The notes beneath the pieces were generated by a model that saw only the letters and a list, made by a program, of their open reading frames with translations, made no database searches and had not been told where the DNA came from. A stretch of DNA of 64,000 nt, from NCBI RefSeq assembly GCF_000002235.5, contig NW_022145607.1, forward strand, positions 1,200,001 to 1,264,000, given 5' to 3'. Shown here one piece after another: positions 8,751 through 23,700 of this stretch. The stretch is from Strongylocentrotus purpuratus (taxonomy: Eukaryota; Echinodermata; Echinoidea; Camarodonta; Strongylocentrotidae). Both the position numbers and the translations under genes were made by a program. The stretch's first letter is position 1. Every line of letters begins with the position of its first letter.

Positions 8751-11700
8751 AGGTGATACGTAACGAAGTCAACGTATCACCTTTTGATTTCGTCAAGATT
8801 TTTTATTATTTATTTATTATTATTCTTCCTCGAATTTGTTCGCAGGATATCTCAAGACTGAATAAAGCCATTGTTATGAATCTTTCAATGATGATAGATC
8901 TTAGTCTAACTTAGAACTGCGTGACTTTTCAAAGACTCAAAGTCATCGTGACGTCATCCAGGCGCCATTTTGTGAAAATCAACTTATGATCATATCTTCA
9001 TAACGGAAAGTAATTTTTCATTCATATTTATCATGATTAAGATCAATATCCGTCGGGTCAATTTGAGGTCAATAAATGCGCGCAAAAATGCGCGTACGCG
9101 TAGGCGCGCGCGTTAATGCGCGCGTAAAATTTTAAATTGCTCAAAATCGTCTTAAATTTTTTTTGCATACGTTTCAGGCCATTATAAGCATTTCATAAAA
9201 AATCACGCAAAACACGCATTTTTGCACGTTTTCGTTCGTCACGGCCGAACGAAAAATAATTTCTCCGCAAAAGCTTTTGACCGAATATTCCTCATATTTT
9301 TCCGGAAAATTTGATACCATGTTTAGCTCTTTATCACTATTAAAAACGGAATGAGCGTCCGTTCAAGATAACCGTCCGTACGCGCGATTTTTGTAATACA
9401 TTGCATATATGGGCAAAAACATGCCTATAAAAAGTCCATTGGGATGAATAGGGATTGCCAATTTTTTTTTCATATTTAGATAGAGTATGAGTCGGAGGTA
9501 TGATTTCATATCTCATTTGGCCATTAAGTACATCTTTACGTCATCATAATGGCCTTGGAAGTCAAAAATACAAAATTGCATATTATGACGTCATTGTATT
9601 TATGGAAAATGTAGTGTATTTCTCTCAATATTCATCGATTCTCTTTGAAATGTCGATATGTTGTAGATAAGGCAATTCTCTACAAGATCACTTTTCACTA
9701 AGTTTCATTTTAATGAGGTCATCATAGTACAAAATTCAGTTAAAGGCCACATGTCAGAATTTTCGTCATTTGCGTGTTATGTCTATGGAAGGTGAATTTC
9801 GTTCACATCATGAATCTACATGGCATTCATCTATGAGCACTATCTATCTTATGTGTGCTCTGTTTTTCTCCCAAATTGGGGTATGTTATAGCTGAGACCA
9901 TGGGCTATAAAAAAGGGTGACTTTGTTTTTTAATCAGATGTTGGGATCATGTTAAAATTTTCGATCGAAAGTTGAAATTGCAAATTTTGAAGGAATCATT
10001 AGGTGATACGTAACGAAGTCAACGTATCACCTTTTGATTTCGTCAAGATTTTTATTATTTTTTATTATTATTCTTCCTCGAATTTGTTCGCAGGATATCT
10101 CAAGACTGAATAAAGCCATTGTTATGAATCTTTCAATGATGATAGATCTTAGTCTAACTTAGAACTGCGTGACTTTTCAAAGACTCAAAGTCATCGTGAC
10201 GTCATCCAGGCGCCATTTTGTGAAAATCAACTTATGATCATATCTTCATAACGGAAAGTAATTTTTCATTCATATTTATCATGATTAAGATCAATATCCG
10301 TCGGGTCAATTTGAGGTCAATAAATGCGCGCAAAAATGCGCGTACGCGTAGGCGCGCGCGTTAATGCGCGCGTAAAATTTTAAATTGCTCAAAATCGTCT
10401 TAAATTTTTTTTGCATACGTTTCAGGCCATTATAAGCATTTCATAAAAAATCACGCAAAACACGCATTTTTGCACGTTTTCGTTCGTCACGGCCGAACGA
10501 AAAATAATTTCTCCGCAAAAGCTTTTGACCGAATATTCCTCATATTTTTCCGGAAAATTTGATACCATGTTTAGCTCTTTATCACTATTAAAAACGGAAT
10601 GAGCGTCCGTTCAAGATAACCGTCCGTACGCGCGATTTTTGTAATACATTGCATATATGGGCAAAAACATGCCTATGAAAAGTCCATTGGGATGAATAGG
10701 GATTGCCAATTTTTTTTTTCATATTTAGATAGAGTATGAGTCGGAGGTATGATTTCATATCTCATTTGGCCATTAAGTACATCTTTACGTCATCATAATG
10801 GCCTTGGAAGTCAAAAATACAAAATTGCATATTATGACGTCATTGTATTTATGGAAAATGTAGTGTATTTCTCTCAATATTCATCGATTCTCTTTGAAAT
10901 GTCGATATGTTGTAGATAAGGCAATTCTCTACAAGATCACTTTTCACTAAGTTTCATTTTAATGAGGTCATCATAGTACAAAATTCAGTTAAAGGCCACA
11001 TGTCAGAATTTTCGTCATTTGCGTGTTATGTCTATGGAAGGTGAATTTCGTTCACATCATGAATCTACATGGCATTCATCTATGAGCACTATCTATCTTA
11101 TGTGTGCTCTGTTTTCTCCCAAATTGGGGTATGTTATAGCTGAGACCATGGGCTATAAAAAAGGGTGACTTTGTTTTTTAATCAGATGTTGGGATCATGT
11201 TAAAATTTTCGATCGAAAGTTGAAATTGCAAATTTTGAAGGAATCATTAGGTGATACGTAACGAAGTCAACGTATCACCTTTTGATTTCGTCAAGATTTT
11301 TATTATTTATTTATTATTATTCTTCCTCGAATTTGTTCGCAGGATATCTCAAGACTGAATAAAGCCATTGTTATGAATCTTTCAATGATGATAGATCTTA
11401 GTCTAACTTAGAACTGCGTGACTTTTCAAAGACTCAAAGTCATCGTGACGTCATCCAGGCGCCATTTTGTGAAAATCAACTTATGATCATATCTTCATAA
11501 CGGAAAGTAATTTTTCATTCATATTTATCATGATTAAGATCAATATCCGTCGGGTCAATTTGAGGTCAATAAATGCGCGCAAAAATGCGCGTACGCGTAG
11601 GCGCGCGCGTTAATGCGCGCGTAAAATTTTAAATTGCTCAAAATCGTCTTAAATTTTTTTTGCATACGTTTCAGGCCATTATAAGCATTTCATAAAAAAT

Positions 11701-14700
11701 CACGCAAAACACGCATTTTTGCACGTTTTCGTTCGTCACGGCCGAACGAAAAATAATTTCTCCGCAAAAGCTTTTGACCGAATATTCCTCATATTTTTCC
11801 GGAAAATTTGATACCATGTTTAGCTCTTTATCACTATTAAAAACGGAATGAGCGTCCGTTCAAGATAACCGTCCGTACGCGCGATTTTTGTAATACATTG
11901 CATATATGGGCAAAAACATGCCTATGAAAAGTCCATTGGGATGAATAGGGATTGCCAATTTTTTTTTTCATATTTAGATAGAGTATGAGTCGGAGGTATG
12001 ATTTCATATCTCATTTGGCCATTAAGTACATCTTTACGTCATCATAATGGCCTTGGAAGTCAAAAATACAAAATTGCATATTATGACGTCATTGTATTTA
12101 TGGAAAATGTAGTGTATTTCTCTCAATATTCATCGATTCTCTTTGAAATGTCGATATGTTGTAGATAAGGCAATTCTCTACAAGATCACTTTTCACTAAG
12201 TTTCATTTTAATGAGGTCATCATAGTACAAAATTCAGTTAAAGGCCACATGTCAGAATTTTCGTCATTTGCGTGTTATGTCTATGGAAGGTGAATTTCGT
12301 TCACATCATGAATCTACATGGCATTCATCTATGAGCACTATCTATCTTATGTGTGCTCTGTTTTCTCCCAAATTGGGGTATGTTATAGCTGAGACCATGG
12401 GCTATAAAAAAGGGTGACTTTGTTTTTTAATCAGATGTTGGGATCATGTTAAAATTTTCGATCGAAAGTTGAAATTGCAAATTTTGAAGGAATCATTAGG
12501 TGATACGTAACGAAGTCAACGTATCACCTTTTGATTTCGTCAAGATTTTTATTATTTTTTATTATTATTCTTCCTCGAATTTGTTCGCAGGATATCTCAA
12601 GACTGAATAAAGCCATTGTTATGAATCTTTCAATGATGATAGATCTTAGTCTAACTTAGAACTGTGTGACTTTTCAAAGACTCAAAATCATCGTGACGTC
12701 ATCCAGGCGCCATTTTGTGAAAATCAACTTATGATCATATCTTCATAACGGAAAGTAATTTTTCATTCATATTTATCATGATTAAGATCAATATCCGTCG
12801 GGTCAATTTGAGGTCAATAAATGCGCGCAAAAATGCGCGTACGCGTAGGCGCGCGCGTTAATGCGCGCGTAAAATTTTAAATTGCTCAAAATCGTCTTAA
12901 ATTTTTTTTGCATACGTTTCAGGCCATTATAAGCATTTCATAAAAAATCACGCAAAACACGCATTTTTGCACGTTTTCGTTCGTCACGGCCGAACGAAAA
13001 ATAATTTCTCCGCAAAAGCTTTTGACCGAATATTCCTCATATTTTTCCGGAAAATTTGATACCATGTTTAGCTCTTTATCACTATTAAAAACGGAATGAG
13101 CGTCCGTTCAAGATAACCGTCCGTACGCGCGATTTTTGTAATACATTGCATATATGGGCAAAAACATGCCTATGAAAAGTCCATTGGGATGAATAGGGAT
13201 TGCCAATTTTTTTTTTCATATTTAGATAGAGTATGAGTCGGAGGTATGATTTCATATCTCATTTGGCCATTAAGTACATCTTTACGTCATCATAATGGCC
13301 TTGGAAGTCAAAAATACAAAATTGCATATTATGACGTCATTGTATTTATGGAAAATGTAGTGTATTTCTCTCAATATTCATCGATTCTCTTTGAAATGTC
13401 GATATGTTGTAGATAAGGCAATTCTCTACAAGATCACTTTTCACTAAGTTTCATTTTAATGAGGTCATCATAGTACAAAATTCAGTTAAAGGCCACATGT
13501 CAGAATTTTCGTCATTTGCGTGTTATGTCTATGGAAGGTGAATTTCGTTCACATCATGAATCTACATGGCATTCATCTATGAGCACTATCTATCTTATGT
13601 GTGCTCTGTTTTCTCCCAAATTGGGGTATGTTATAGCTGAGACCATGGGCTATAAAAAGGGTGACTTTGTTTTTTAATCAGATGTTGGGATCATGTTAAA
13701 ATTTTCGATCGAAAGTTGAAATTGCAAATTTTGAAGGAATCATTAGGTGATACGTAACGAAGTCAACGTATCACCTTTTGATTTCGTCAAGATTTTTATT
13801 ATTTATTTATTATTATTCTTCCTCGAATTTGTTCGCAGGATATCTCAAGACTGAATAAAGCCATTGTTATGAATCTTTCAATGATGATAGATCTTAGTCT
13901 AACTTAGAACTGTGTGACTTTTCAAAGACTCAAAATCATCGTGACGTCATCCAGGCGCCATTTTGTGAAAATCAACTTATGATCATATCTTCATAACGGA
14001 AAGTAATTTTTCATTCATATTTATCATGATTAAGATCAATATCCGTCGGGTCAATTTGAGGTCAATAAATGCGCGCAAAAATGCGCGTACGCGTAGGCGC
14101 GCGCGTTAATGCGCGCGTAAAATTTTAAATTGCTCAAAATCGTCTTAAATTTTTTTTGCATACGTTTCAGGCCATTATAAGCATTTCATAAAAAATCACG
14201 CAAAACACGCATTTTTGCACGTTTTCGTTCGTCACGGCCGAACGAAAAATAATTTCTCCGCAAAAGCTTTTGACCGAATATTCCTCATATTTTTCCGGAA
14301 AATTTGATACCATGTTTAGCTCTTTATCACTATTAAAAACGGAATGAGCGTCCGTTCAAGATAACCGTCCGTACGCGCGATTTTTGTAATACATTGCATA
14401 TATGGGCAAAAACATGCCTATGAAAAGTCCATTGGGATGAATAGGGATTGCCAATTTTTTTTTTCATATTTAGATAGAGTATGAGTCGGAGGTATGATTT
14501 CATATCTCATTTGGCCATTAAGTACATCTTTACGTCATCATAATGGCCTTGGAAGTCAAAAATACAAAATTGCATATTATGACGTCATTGTATTTATGGA
14601 AAATGTAGTGTATTTCTCTCAATATTCATCGATTCTCTTTGAAATGTCGATATGTTGTAGATAAGGCAATTCTCTACAAGATCACTTTTCACTAAGTTTC

Positions 14701-17700
14701 ATTTTAATGAGGTCATCATAGTACAAAATTCAGTTAAAGGCCACATGTCAGAATTTTCGTCATTTGCGTGTTATGTCTATGGAAGGTGAATTTCGTTCAC
14801 ATCATGAATCTACATGGCATTCATCTATGAGCACTATCTATCTTATGTGTGCTCTGTTTTCTCCCAAATTGGGGTATGTTATAGCTGAGACCATGGGCTA
14901 TAAAAAAGGGTGACTTTGTTTTTTAATCAGATGTTGGGATCATGTTAAAATTTTCGATCGAAAGTTGAAATTGCAAATTTTGAAGGAATCATTAGGTGAT
15001 ACGTAACGAAGTCAACGTATCACCTTTTGATTTCGTCAAGATTTTTATTATTTATTTATTATTATTCTTCCTCGAATTTGTTCGCAGGATATCTCAAGAC
15101 TGAATAAAGCCATTGTTATGAATCTTTCAATGATGATAGATCTTAGTCTAACTTAGAACTGTGTGACTTTTCAAAGACTCAAAATCATCGTGACGTCATC
15201 CAGGCGCCATTTTGTGAAAATCAACTTATGATCATATCTTCATAACGGAAAGTAATTTTTCATTCATATTTATCATGATTAAGATCAATATCCGTCGGGT
15301 CAATTTGAGGTCAATAAATGCGCGCAAAAATGCGCGTACGCGTAGGCGCGCGCGTTAATGCGCGCGTAAAATTTTAAATTGCTCAAAATCGTCTTAAATT
15401 TTTTTTGCATACGTTTCAGGCCATTATAAGCATTTCATAAAAAATCACGCAAAACACGCATTTTTGCACGTTTTCGTTCGTCACGGCCGAACGAAAAATA
15501 ATTTCTCCGCAAAAGCTTTTGACCGAATATTCCTCATATTTTTCCGGAAAATTTGATACCATGTTTAGCTCTTTATCACTATTAAAAACGGAATGAGCGT
15601 CCGTTCAAGATAACCGTCCGTACGCGCGATTTTTGTAATACATTGCATATATGGGCAAAAACATGCCTATGAAAAGTCCATTGGGATGAATAGGGATTGC
15701 CAATTTTTTTTTCATATTTAGATAGAGTATGAGTCGGAGGTATGATTTCATATCTCATTTGGCCATTAAGTACATCTTTACGTCATCATAATGGCCTTGG
15801 AAGTCAAAAATACAAAATTGCATATTATGACGTCATTGTATTTATGGAAAATGTAGTGTATTTCTCTCAATATTCATCGATTCTCTTTGAAATGTCGATA
15901 TGTTGTAGATAAGGCAATTCTCTACAAGATCACTTTTCACTAAGTTTCATTTTAATGAGGTCATCATAGTACAAAATTCAGTTAAAGGCCACATGTCAGA
16001 ATTTTCGTCATTTGCGTGTTATGTCTATGGAAGGTGAATTTCGTTCACATCATGAATCTACATGGCATTCATCTATGAGCACTATCTATCTTATGTGTGC
16101 TCTGTTTTCTCCCAAATTGGGGTATGTTATAGCTGAGACCATGGGCTATAAAAAAGGGTGACTTTGTTTTTTAATCAGATGTTGGGATCATGTTAAAATT
16201 TTCGATCGAAAGTTGAAATTGCAAATTTTGAAGGAATCATTAGGTGATACGTAACGAAGTCAACGTATCACCTTTTGATTTCGTCAAGATTTTTATTATT
16301 TATTTATTATTATTCTTCCTCGAATTTGTTCGCAGGATATCTCAAGACTGAATAAAGCCATTGTTATGAATCTTTCAATGATGATAGATCTTAGTCTAAC
16401 TTAGAACTGTGTGACTTTTCAAAGACTCAAAATCATCGTGACGTCATCCAGGCGCCATTTTGTGAAAATCAACTTATGATCATATCTTCATAACGGAAAG
16501 TAATTTTTCATTCATATTTATCATGATTAAGATCAATATCCGTCGGGTCAATTTGAGGTCAATAAATGCGCGCAAAAATGCGCGTACGCGTAGGCGCGCG
16601 CGTTAATGCGCGCGTAAAATTTTAAATTGCTCAAAATCGTCTTAAATTTTTTTTGCATACGTTTCAGGCCATTATAAGCATTTCATAAAAAATCACGCAA
16701 AACACGCATTTTTGCACGTTTTCGTTCGTCACGGCCGAACGAAAAATAATTTCTCCGCAAAAGCTTTTGACCGAATATTCCTCATATTTTTCCGGAAAAT
16801 TTGATACCATGTTTAGCTCTTTATCACTATTAAAAACGGAATGAGCGTCCGTTCAAGATAACCGTCCGTACGCGCGATTTTTGTAATACATTGCATATAT
16901 GGGCAAAAACATGCCTATGAAAAGTCCATTGGGATGAATAGGGATTGCCAATTTTTTTTTTCATATTTAGATAGAGTATGAGTCGGAGGTATGATTTCAT
17001 ATCTCATTTGGCCATTAAGTACATCTTTACGTCATCATAATGGCCTTGGAAGTCAAAAATACAAAATTGCATATTATGACGTCATTGTATTTATGGAAAA
17101 TGTAGTGTATTTCTCTCAATATTCATCGATTCTCTTTGAAATGTCGATATGTTGTAGATAAGGCAATTCTCTACAAGATCACTTTTCACTAAGTTTCATT
17201 TTAATGAGGTCATCATAGTACAAAATTCAGTTAAAGGCCACATGTCAGAATTTTCGTCATTTGCGTGTTATGTCTATGGAAGGTGAATTTCGTTCACATC
17301 ATGAATCTACATGGCATTCATCTATGAGCACTATCTATCTTATGTGTGCTCTGTTTTCTCCCAAATTGGGGTATGTTATAGCTGAGACCATGGGCTATAA
17401 AAAAGGGTGACTTTGTTTTTTAATCAGATGTTGGGATCATGTTAAAATTTTCGATCGAAAGTTGAAATTGCAAATTTTGAAGGAATCATTAGGTGATACG
17501 TAACGAAGTCAACGTATCACCTTTTGATTTCGTCAAGATTTTTATTATTTATTTATTATTATTCTTCCTCGAATTTGTTCGCAGGATATCTCAAGACTGA
17601 ATAAAGCCATTGTTATGAATCTTTCAATGATGATAGATCTTAGTCTAACTTAGAACTGTGTGACTTTTCAAAGACTCAAAATCATCGTGACGTCATCCAG

Positions 17701-20700
17701 GCGCCATTTTGTGAAAATCAACTTATGATCATATCTTCATAACGGAAAGTAATTTTTCATTCATATTTATCATGATTAAGATCAATATCCGTCGGGTCAA
17801 TTTGAGGTCAATAAATGCGCGCAAAAATGCGCGTACGCGTAGGCGCGCGCGTTAATGCGCGCGTAAAATTTTAAATTGCTCAAAATCGTCTTAAATTTTT
17901 TTTGCATACGTTTCAGGCCATTATAAGCATTTCATAAAAAATCACGCAAAACACGCATTTTTGCACGTTTTCGTTCGTCACGGCCGAACGAAAAATAATT
18001 TCTCCGCAAAAGCTTTTGACCGAATATTCCTCATATTTTTCCGGAAAATTTGATACCATGTTTAGCTCTTTATCACTATTAAAAACGGAATGAGCGTCCG
18101 TTCAAGATAACCGTCCGTACGCGCGATTTTTGTAATACATTGCATATATGGGCAAAAACATGCCTATGAAAAGTCCATTGGGATGAATAGGGATTGCCAA
18201 TTTTTTTTTCATATTTAGATAGAGTATGAGTCGGAGGTATGATTTCATATCTCATTTGGCCATTAAGTACATCTTTACGTCATCATAATGGCCTTGGAAG
18301 TCAAAAATACAAAATTGCATATTATGACGTCATTGTATTTATGGAAAATGTAGTGTATTTCTCTCAATATTCATCGATTCTCTTTGAAATGTCGATATGT
18401 TGTAGATAAGGCAATTCTCTACAAGATCACTTTTCACTAAGTTTCATTTTAATGAGGTCATCATAGTACAAAATTCAGTTAAAGGCCACATGTCAGAATT
18501 TTCGTCATTTGCGTGTTATGTCTATGGAAGGTGAATTTCGTTCACATCATGAATCTACATGGCATTCATCTATGAGCACTATCTATCTTATGTGTGCTCT
18601 GTTTTCTCCCAAATTGGGGTATGTTATAGCTGAGACCATGGGCTATAAAAAAGGGTGACTTTGTTTTTTAATCAGATGTTGGGATCATGTTAAAATTTTC
18701 GATCGAAAGTTGAAATTGCAAATTTTGAAGGAATCATTAGGTGATACGTAACGAAGTCAACGTATCACCTTTTGATTTCGTCAAGATTTTTATTATTTAT
18801 TTATTATTATTCTTCCTCGAATTTGTTCGCAGGATATCTCAAGACTGAATAAAGCCATTGTTATGAATCTTTCAATGATGATAGATCTTAGTCTAACTTA
18901 GAACTGTGTGACTTTTCAAAGACTCAAAATCATCGTGACGTCATCCAGGCGCCATTTTGTGAAAATCAACTTATGATCATATCTTCATAACGGAAAGTAA
19001 TTTTTCATTCATATTTATCATGATTAAGATCAATATCCGTCGGGTCAATTTGAGGTCAATAAATGCGCGCAAAAATGCGCGTACGCGTAGGCGCGCGCGT
19101 TAATGCGCGCGTAAAATTTTAAATTGCTCAAAATCGTCTTAAATTTTTTTTGCATACGTTTCAGGCCATTATAAGCATTTCATAAAAAATCACGCAAAAC
19201 ACGCATTTTTGCACGTTTTCGTTCGTCACGGCCGAACGAAAAATAATTTCTCCGCAAAAGCTTTTGACCGAATATTCCTCATATTTTTCCGGAAAATTTG
19301 ATACCATGTTTAGCTCTTTATCACTATTAAAAACGGAATGAGCGTCCGTTCAAGATAACCGTCCGTACGCGCGATTTTTGTAATACATTGCATATATGGG
19401 CAAAAACATGCCTATGAAAAGTCCATTGGGATGAATAGGGATTGCCAATTTTTTTTTCATATTTAGATAGAGTATGAGTCGGAGGTATGATTTCATATCT
19501 CATTTGGCCATTAAGTACATCTTTACGTCATCATAATGGCCTTGGAAGTCAAAAATACAAAATTGCATATTATGACGTCATTGTATTTATGGAAAATGTA
19601 GTGTATTTCTCTCAATATTCATCGATTCTCTTTGAAATGTCGATATGTTGTAGATAAGGCAATTCTCTACAAGATCACTTTTCACTAAGTTTCATTTTAA
19701 TGAGGTCATCATAGTACAAAATTCAGTTAAAGGCCACATGTCAGAATTTTCGTCATTTGCGTGTTATGTCTATGGAAGGTGAATTTCGTTCACATCATGA
19801 ATCTACATGGCATTCATCTATGAGCACTATCTATCTTATGTGTGCTCTGTTTTCTCCCAAATTGGGGTATGTTATAGCTGAGACCATGGGCTATAAAAAA
19901 GGGTGACTTTGTTTTTTAATCAGATGTTGGGATCATGTTAAAATTTTCGATCGAAAGTTGAAATTGCAAATTTTGAAGGAATCATTAGGTGATACGTAAC
20001 GAAGTCAACGTATCACCTTTTGATTTCGTCAAGATTTTTATTATTTATTTATTATTATTCTTCCTCGAATTTGTTCGCAGGATATCTCAAGACTGAATAA
20101 AGCCATTGTTATGAATCTTTCAATGATGATAGATCTTAGTCTAACTTAGAACTGTGTGACTTTTCAAAGACTCAAAATCATCGTGACGTCATCCAGGCGC
20201 CATTTTGTGAAAATCAACTTATGATCATATCTTCATAACGGAAAGTAATTTTTCATTCATATTTATCATGATTAAGATCAATATCCGTCGGGTCAATTTG
20301 AGGTCAATAAATGCGCGCAAAAATGCGCGTACGCGTAGGCGCGCGCGTTAATGCGCGCGTAAAATTTTAAATTGCTCAAAATCGTCTTAAATTTTTTTTG
20401 CATACGTTTCAGGCCATTATAAGCATTTCATAAAAAATCACGCAAAACACGCATTTTTGCACGTTTTCGTTCGTCACGGCCGAACGAAAAATAATTTCTC
20501 CGCAAAAGCTTTTGACCGAATATTCCTCATATTTTTCCGGAAAATTTGATACCATGTTTAGCTCTTTATCACTATTAAAAACGGAATGAGCGTCCGTTCA
20601 AGATAACCGTCCGTACGCGCGATTTTTGTAATACATTGCATATATGGGCAAAAACATGCCTATGAAAAGTCCATTGGGATGAATAGGGATTGCCAATTTT

Positions 20701-23700
20701 TTTTTTCATATTTAGATAGAGTATGAGTCGGAGGTATGATTTCATATCTCATTTGGCCATTAAGTACATCTTTACGTCATCATAATGGCCTTGGAAGTCA
20801 AAAATACAAAATTGCATATTATGACGTCATTGTATTTATGGAAAATGTAGTGTATTTCTCTCAATATTCATCGATTCTCTTTGAAATGTCGATATGTTGT
20901 AGATAAGGCAATTCTCTACAAGATCACTTTTCACTAAGTTTCATTTTAATGAGGTCATCATAGTACAAAATTCAGTTAAAGGCCACATGTCAGAATTTTC
21001 GTCATTTGCGTGTTATGTCTATGGAAGGTGAATTTCGTTCACATCATGAATCTACATGGCATTCATCTATGAGCACTATCTATCTTATGTGTGCTCTGTT
21101 TTCTCCCAAATTGGGGTATGTTATAGCTGAGACCATGGGCTATAAAAAAGGGTGACTTTGTTTTTTAATCAGATGTTGGGATCATGTTAAAATTTTCGAT
21201 CGAAAGTTGAAATTGCAAATTTTGAAGGAATCATTAGGTGATACGTAACGAAGTCAACGTATCACCTTTTGATTTCGTCAAGATTTTTATTATTTATTTA
21301 TTATTATTCTTCCTCGAATTTGTTCGCAGGATATCTCAAGACTGAATAAAGCCATTGTTATGAATCTTTCAATGATGATAGATCTTAGTCTAACTTAGAA
21401 CTGTGTGACTTTTCAAAGACTCAAAATCATCGTGACGTCATCCAGGCGCCATTTTGTGAAAATCAACTTATGATCATATCTTCATAACGGAAAGTAATTT
21501 TTCATTCATATTTATCATGATTAAGATCAATATCCGTCGGGTCAATTTGAGGTCAATAAATGCGCGCAAAAATGCGCGTACGCGTAGGCGCGCGCGTTAA
21601 TGCGCGCGTAAAATTTTAAATTGCTCAAAATCGTCTTAAATTTTTTTTGCATACGTTTCAGGCCATTATAAGCATTTCATAAAAAATCACGCAAAACACG
21701 CATTTTTGCACGTTTTCGTTCGTCACGGCCGAACGAAAAATAATTTCTCCGCAAAAGCTTTTGACCGAATATTCCTCATATTTTTCCGGAAAATTTGATA
21801 CCATGTTTAGCTCTTTATCACTATTAAAAACGGAATGAGCGTCCGTTCAAGATAACCGTCCGTACGCGCGATTTTTGTAATACATTGCATATATGGGCAA
21901 AAACATGCCTATGAAAAGTCCATTGGGATGAATAGGGATTGCCAATTTTTTTTTCATATTTAGATAGAGTATGAGTCGGAGGTATGATTTCATATCTCAT
22001 TTGGCCATTAAGTACATCTTTACGTCATCATAATGGCCTTGGAAGTCAAAAATACAAAATTGCATATTATGACGTCATTGTATTTATGGAAAATGTAGTG
22101 TATTTCTCTCAATATTCATCGATTCTCTTTGAAATGTCGATATGTTGTAGATAAGGCAATTCTCTACAAGATCACTTTTCACTAAGTTTCATTTTAATGA
22201 GGTCATCATAGTACAAAATTCAGTTAAAGGCCACATGTCAGAATTTTCGTCATTTGCGTGTTATGTCTATGGAAGGTGAATTTCGTTCACATCATGAATC
22301 TACATGGCATTCATCTATGAGCACTATCTATCTTATGTGTGCTCTGTTTTCTCCCAAATTGGGGTATGTTATAGCTGAGACCATGGGCTATAAAAAAGGG
22401 TGACTTTGTTTTTTAATCAGATGTTGGGATCATGTTAAAATTTTCGATCGAAAGTTGAAATTGCAAATTTTGAAGGAATCATTAGGTGATACGTAACGAA
22501 GTCAACGTATCACCTTTTGATTTCGTCAAGATTTTTATTATTTATTTATTATTATTCTTCCTCGAATTTGTTCGCAGGATATCTCAAGACTGAATAAAGC
22601 CATTGTTATGAATCTTTCAATGATGATAGATCTTAGTCTAACTTAGAACTGTGTGACTTTTCAAAGACTCAAAATCATCGTGACGTCATCCAGGCGCCAT
22701 TTTGTGAAAATCAACTTATGATCATATCTTCATAACGGAAAGTAATTTTTCATTCATATTTATCATGATTAAGATCAATATCCGTCGGGTCAATTTGAGG
22801 TCAATAAATGCGCGCAAAAATGCGCGTACGCGTAGGCGCGCGCGTTAATGCGCGCGTAAAATTTTAAATTGCTCAAAATCGTCTTAAATTTTTTTTGCAT
22901 ACGTTTCAGGCCATTATAAGCATTTCATAAAAAATCACGCAAAACACGCATTTTTGCACGTTTTCGTTCGTCACGGCCGAACGAAAAATAATTTCTCCGC
23001 AAAAGCTTTTGACCGAATATTCCTCATATTTTTCCGGAAAATTTGATACCATGTTTAGCTCTTTATCACTATTAAAAACGGAATGAGCGTCCGTTCAAGA
23101 TAACCGTCCGTACGCGCGATTTTTGTAATACATTGCATATATGGGCAAAAACATGCCTATGAAAAGTCCATTGGGATGAATAGGGATTGCCAATTTTTTT
23201 TTCATATTTAGATAGAGTATGAGTCGGAGGTATGATTTCATATCTCATTTGGCCATTAAGTACATCTTTACGTCATCATAATGGCCTTGGAAGTCAAAAA
23301 TACAAAATTGCATATTATGACGTCATTGTATTTATGGAAAATGTAGTGTATTTCTCTCAATATTCATCGATTCTCTTTGAAATGTCGATATGTTGTAGAT
23401 AAGGCAATTCTCTACAAGATCACTTTTCACTAAGTTTCATTTTAATGAGGTCATCATAGTACAAAATTCAGTTAAAGGCCACATGTCAGAATTTTCGTCA
23501 TTTGCGTGTTATGTCTATGGAAGGTGAATTTCGTTCACATCATGAATCTACATGGCATTCATCTATGAGCACTATCTATCTTATGTGTGCTCTGTTTTCT
23601 CCCAAATTGGGGTATGTTATAGCTGAGACCATGGGCTATAAAAAAGGGTGACTTTGTTTTTTAATCAGATGTTGGGATCATGTTAAAATTTTCGATCGAA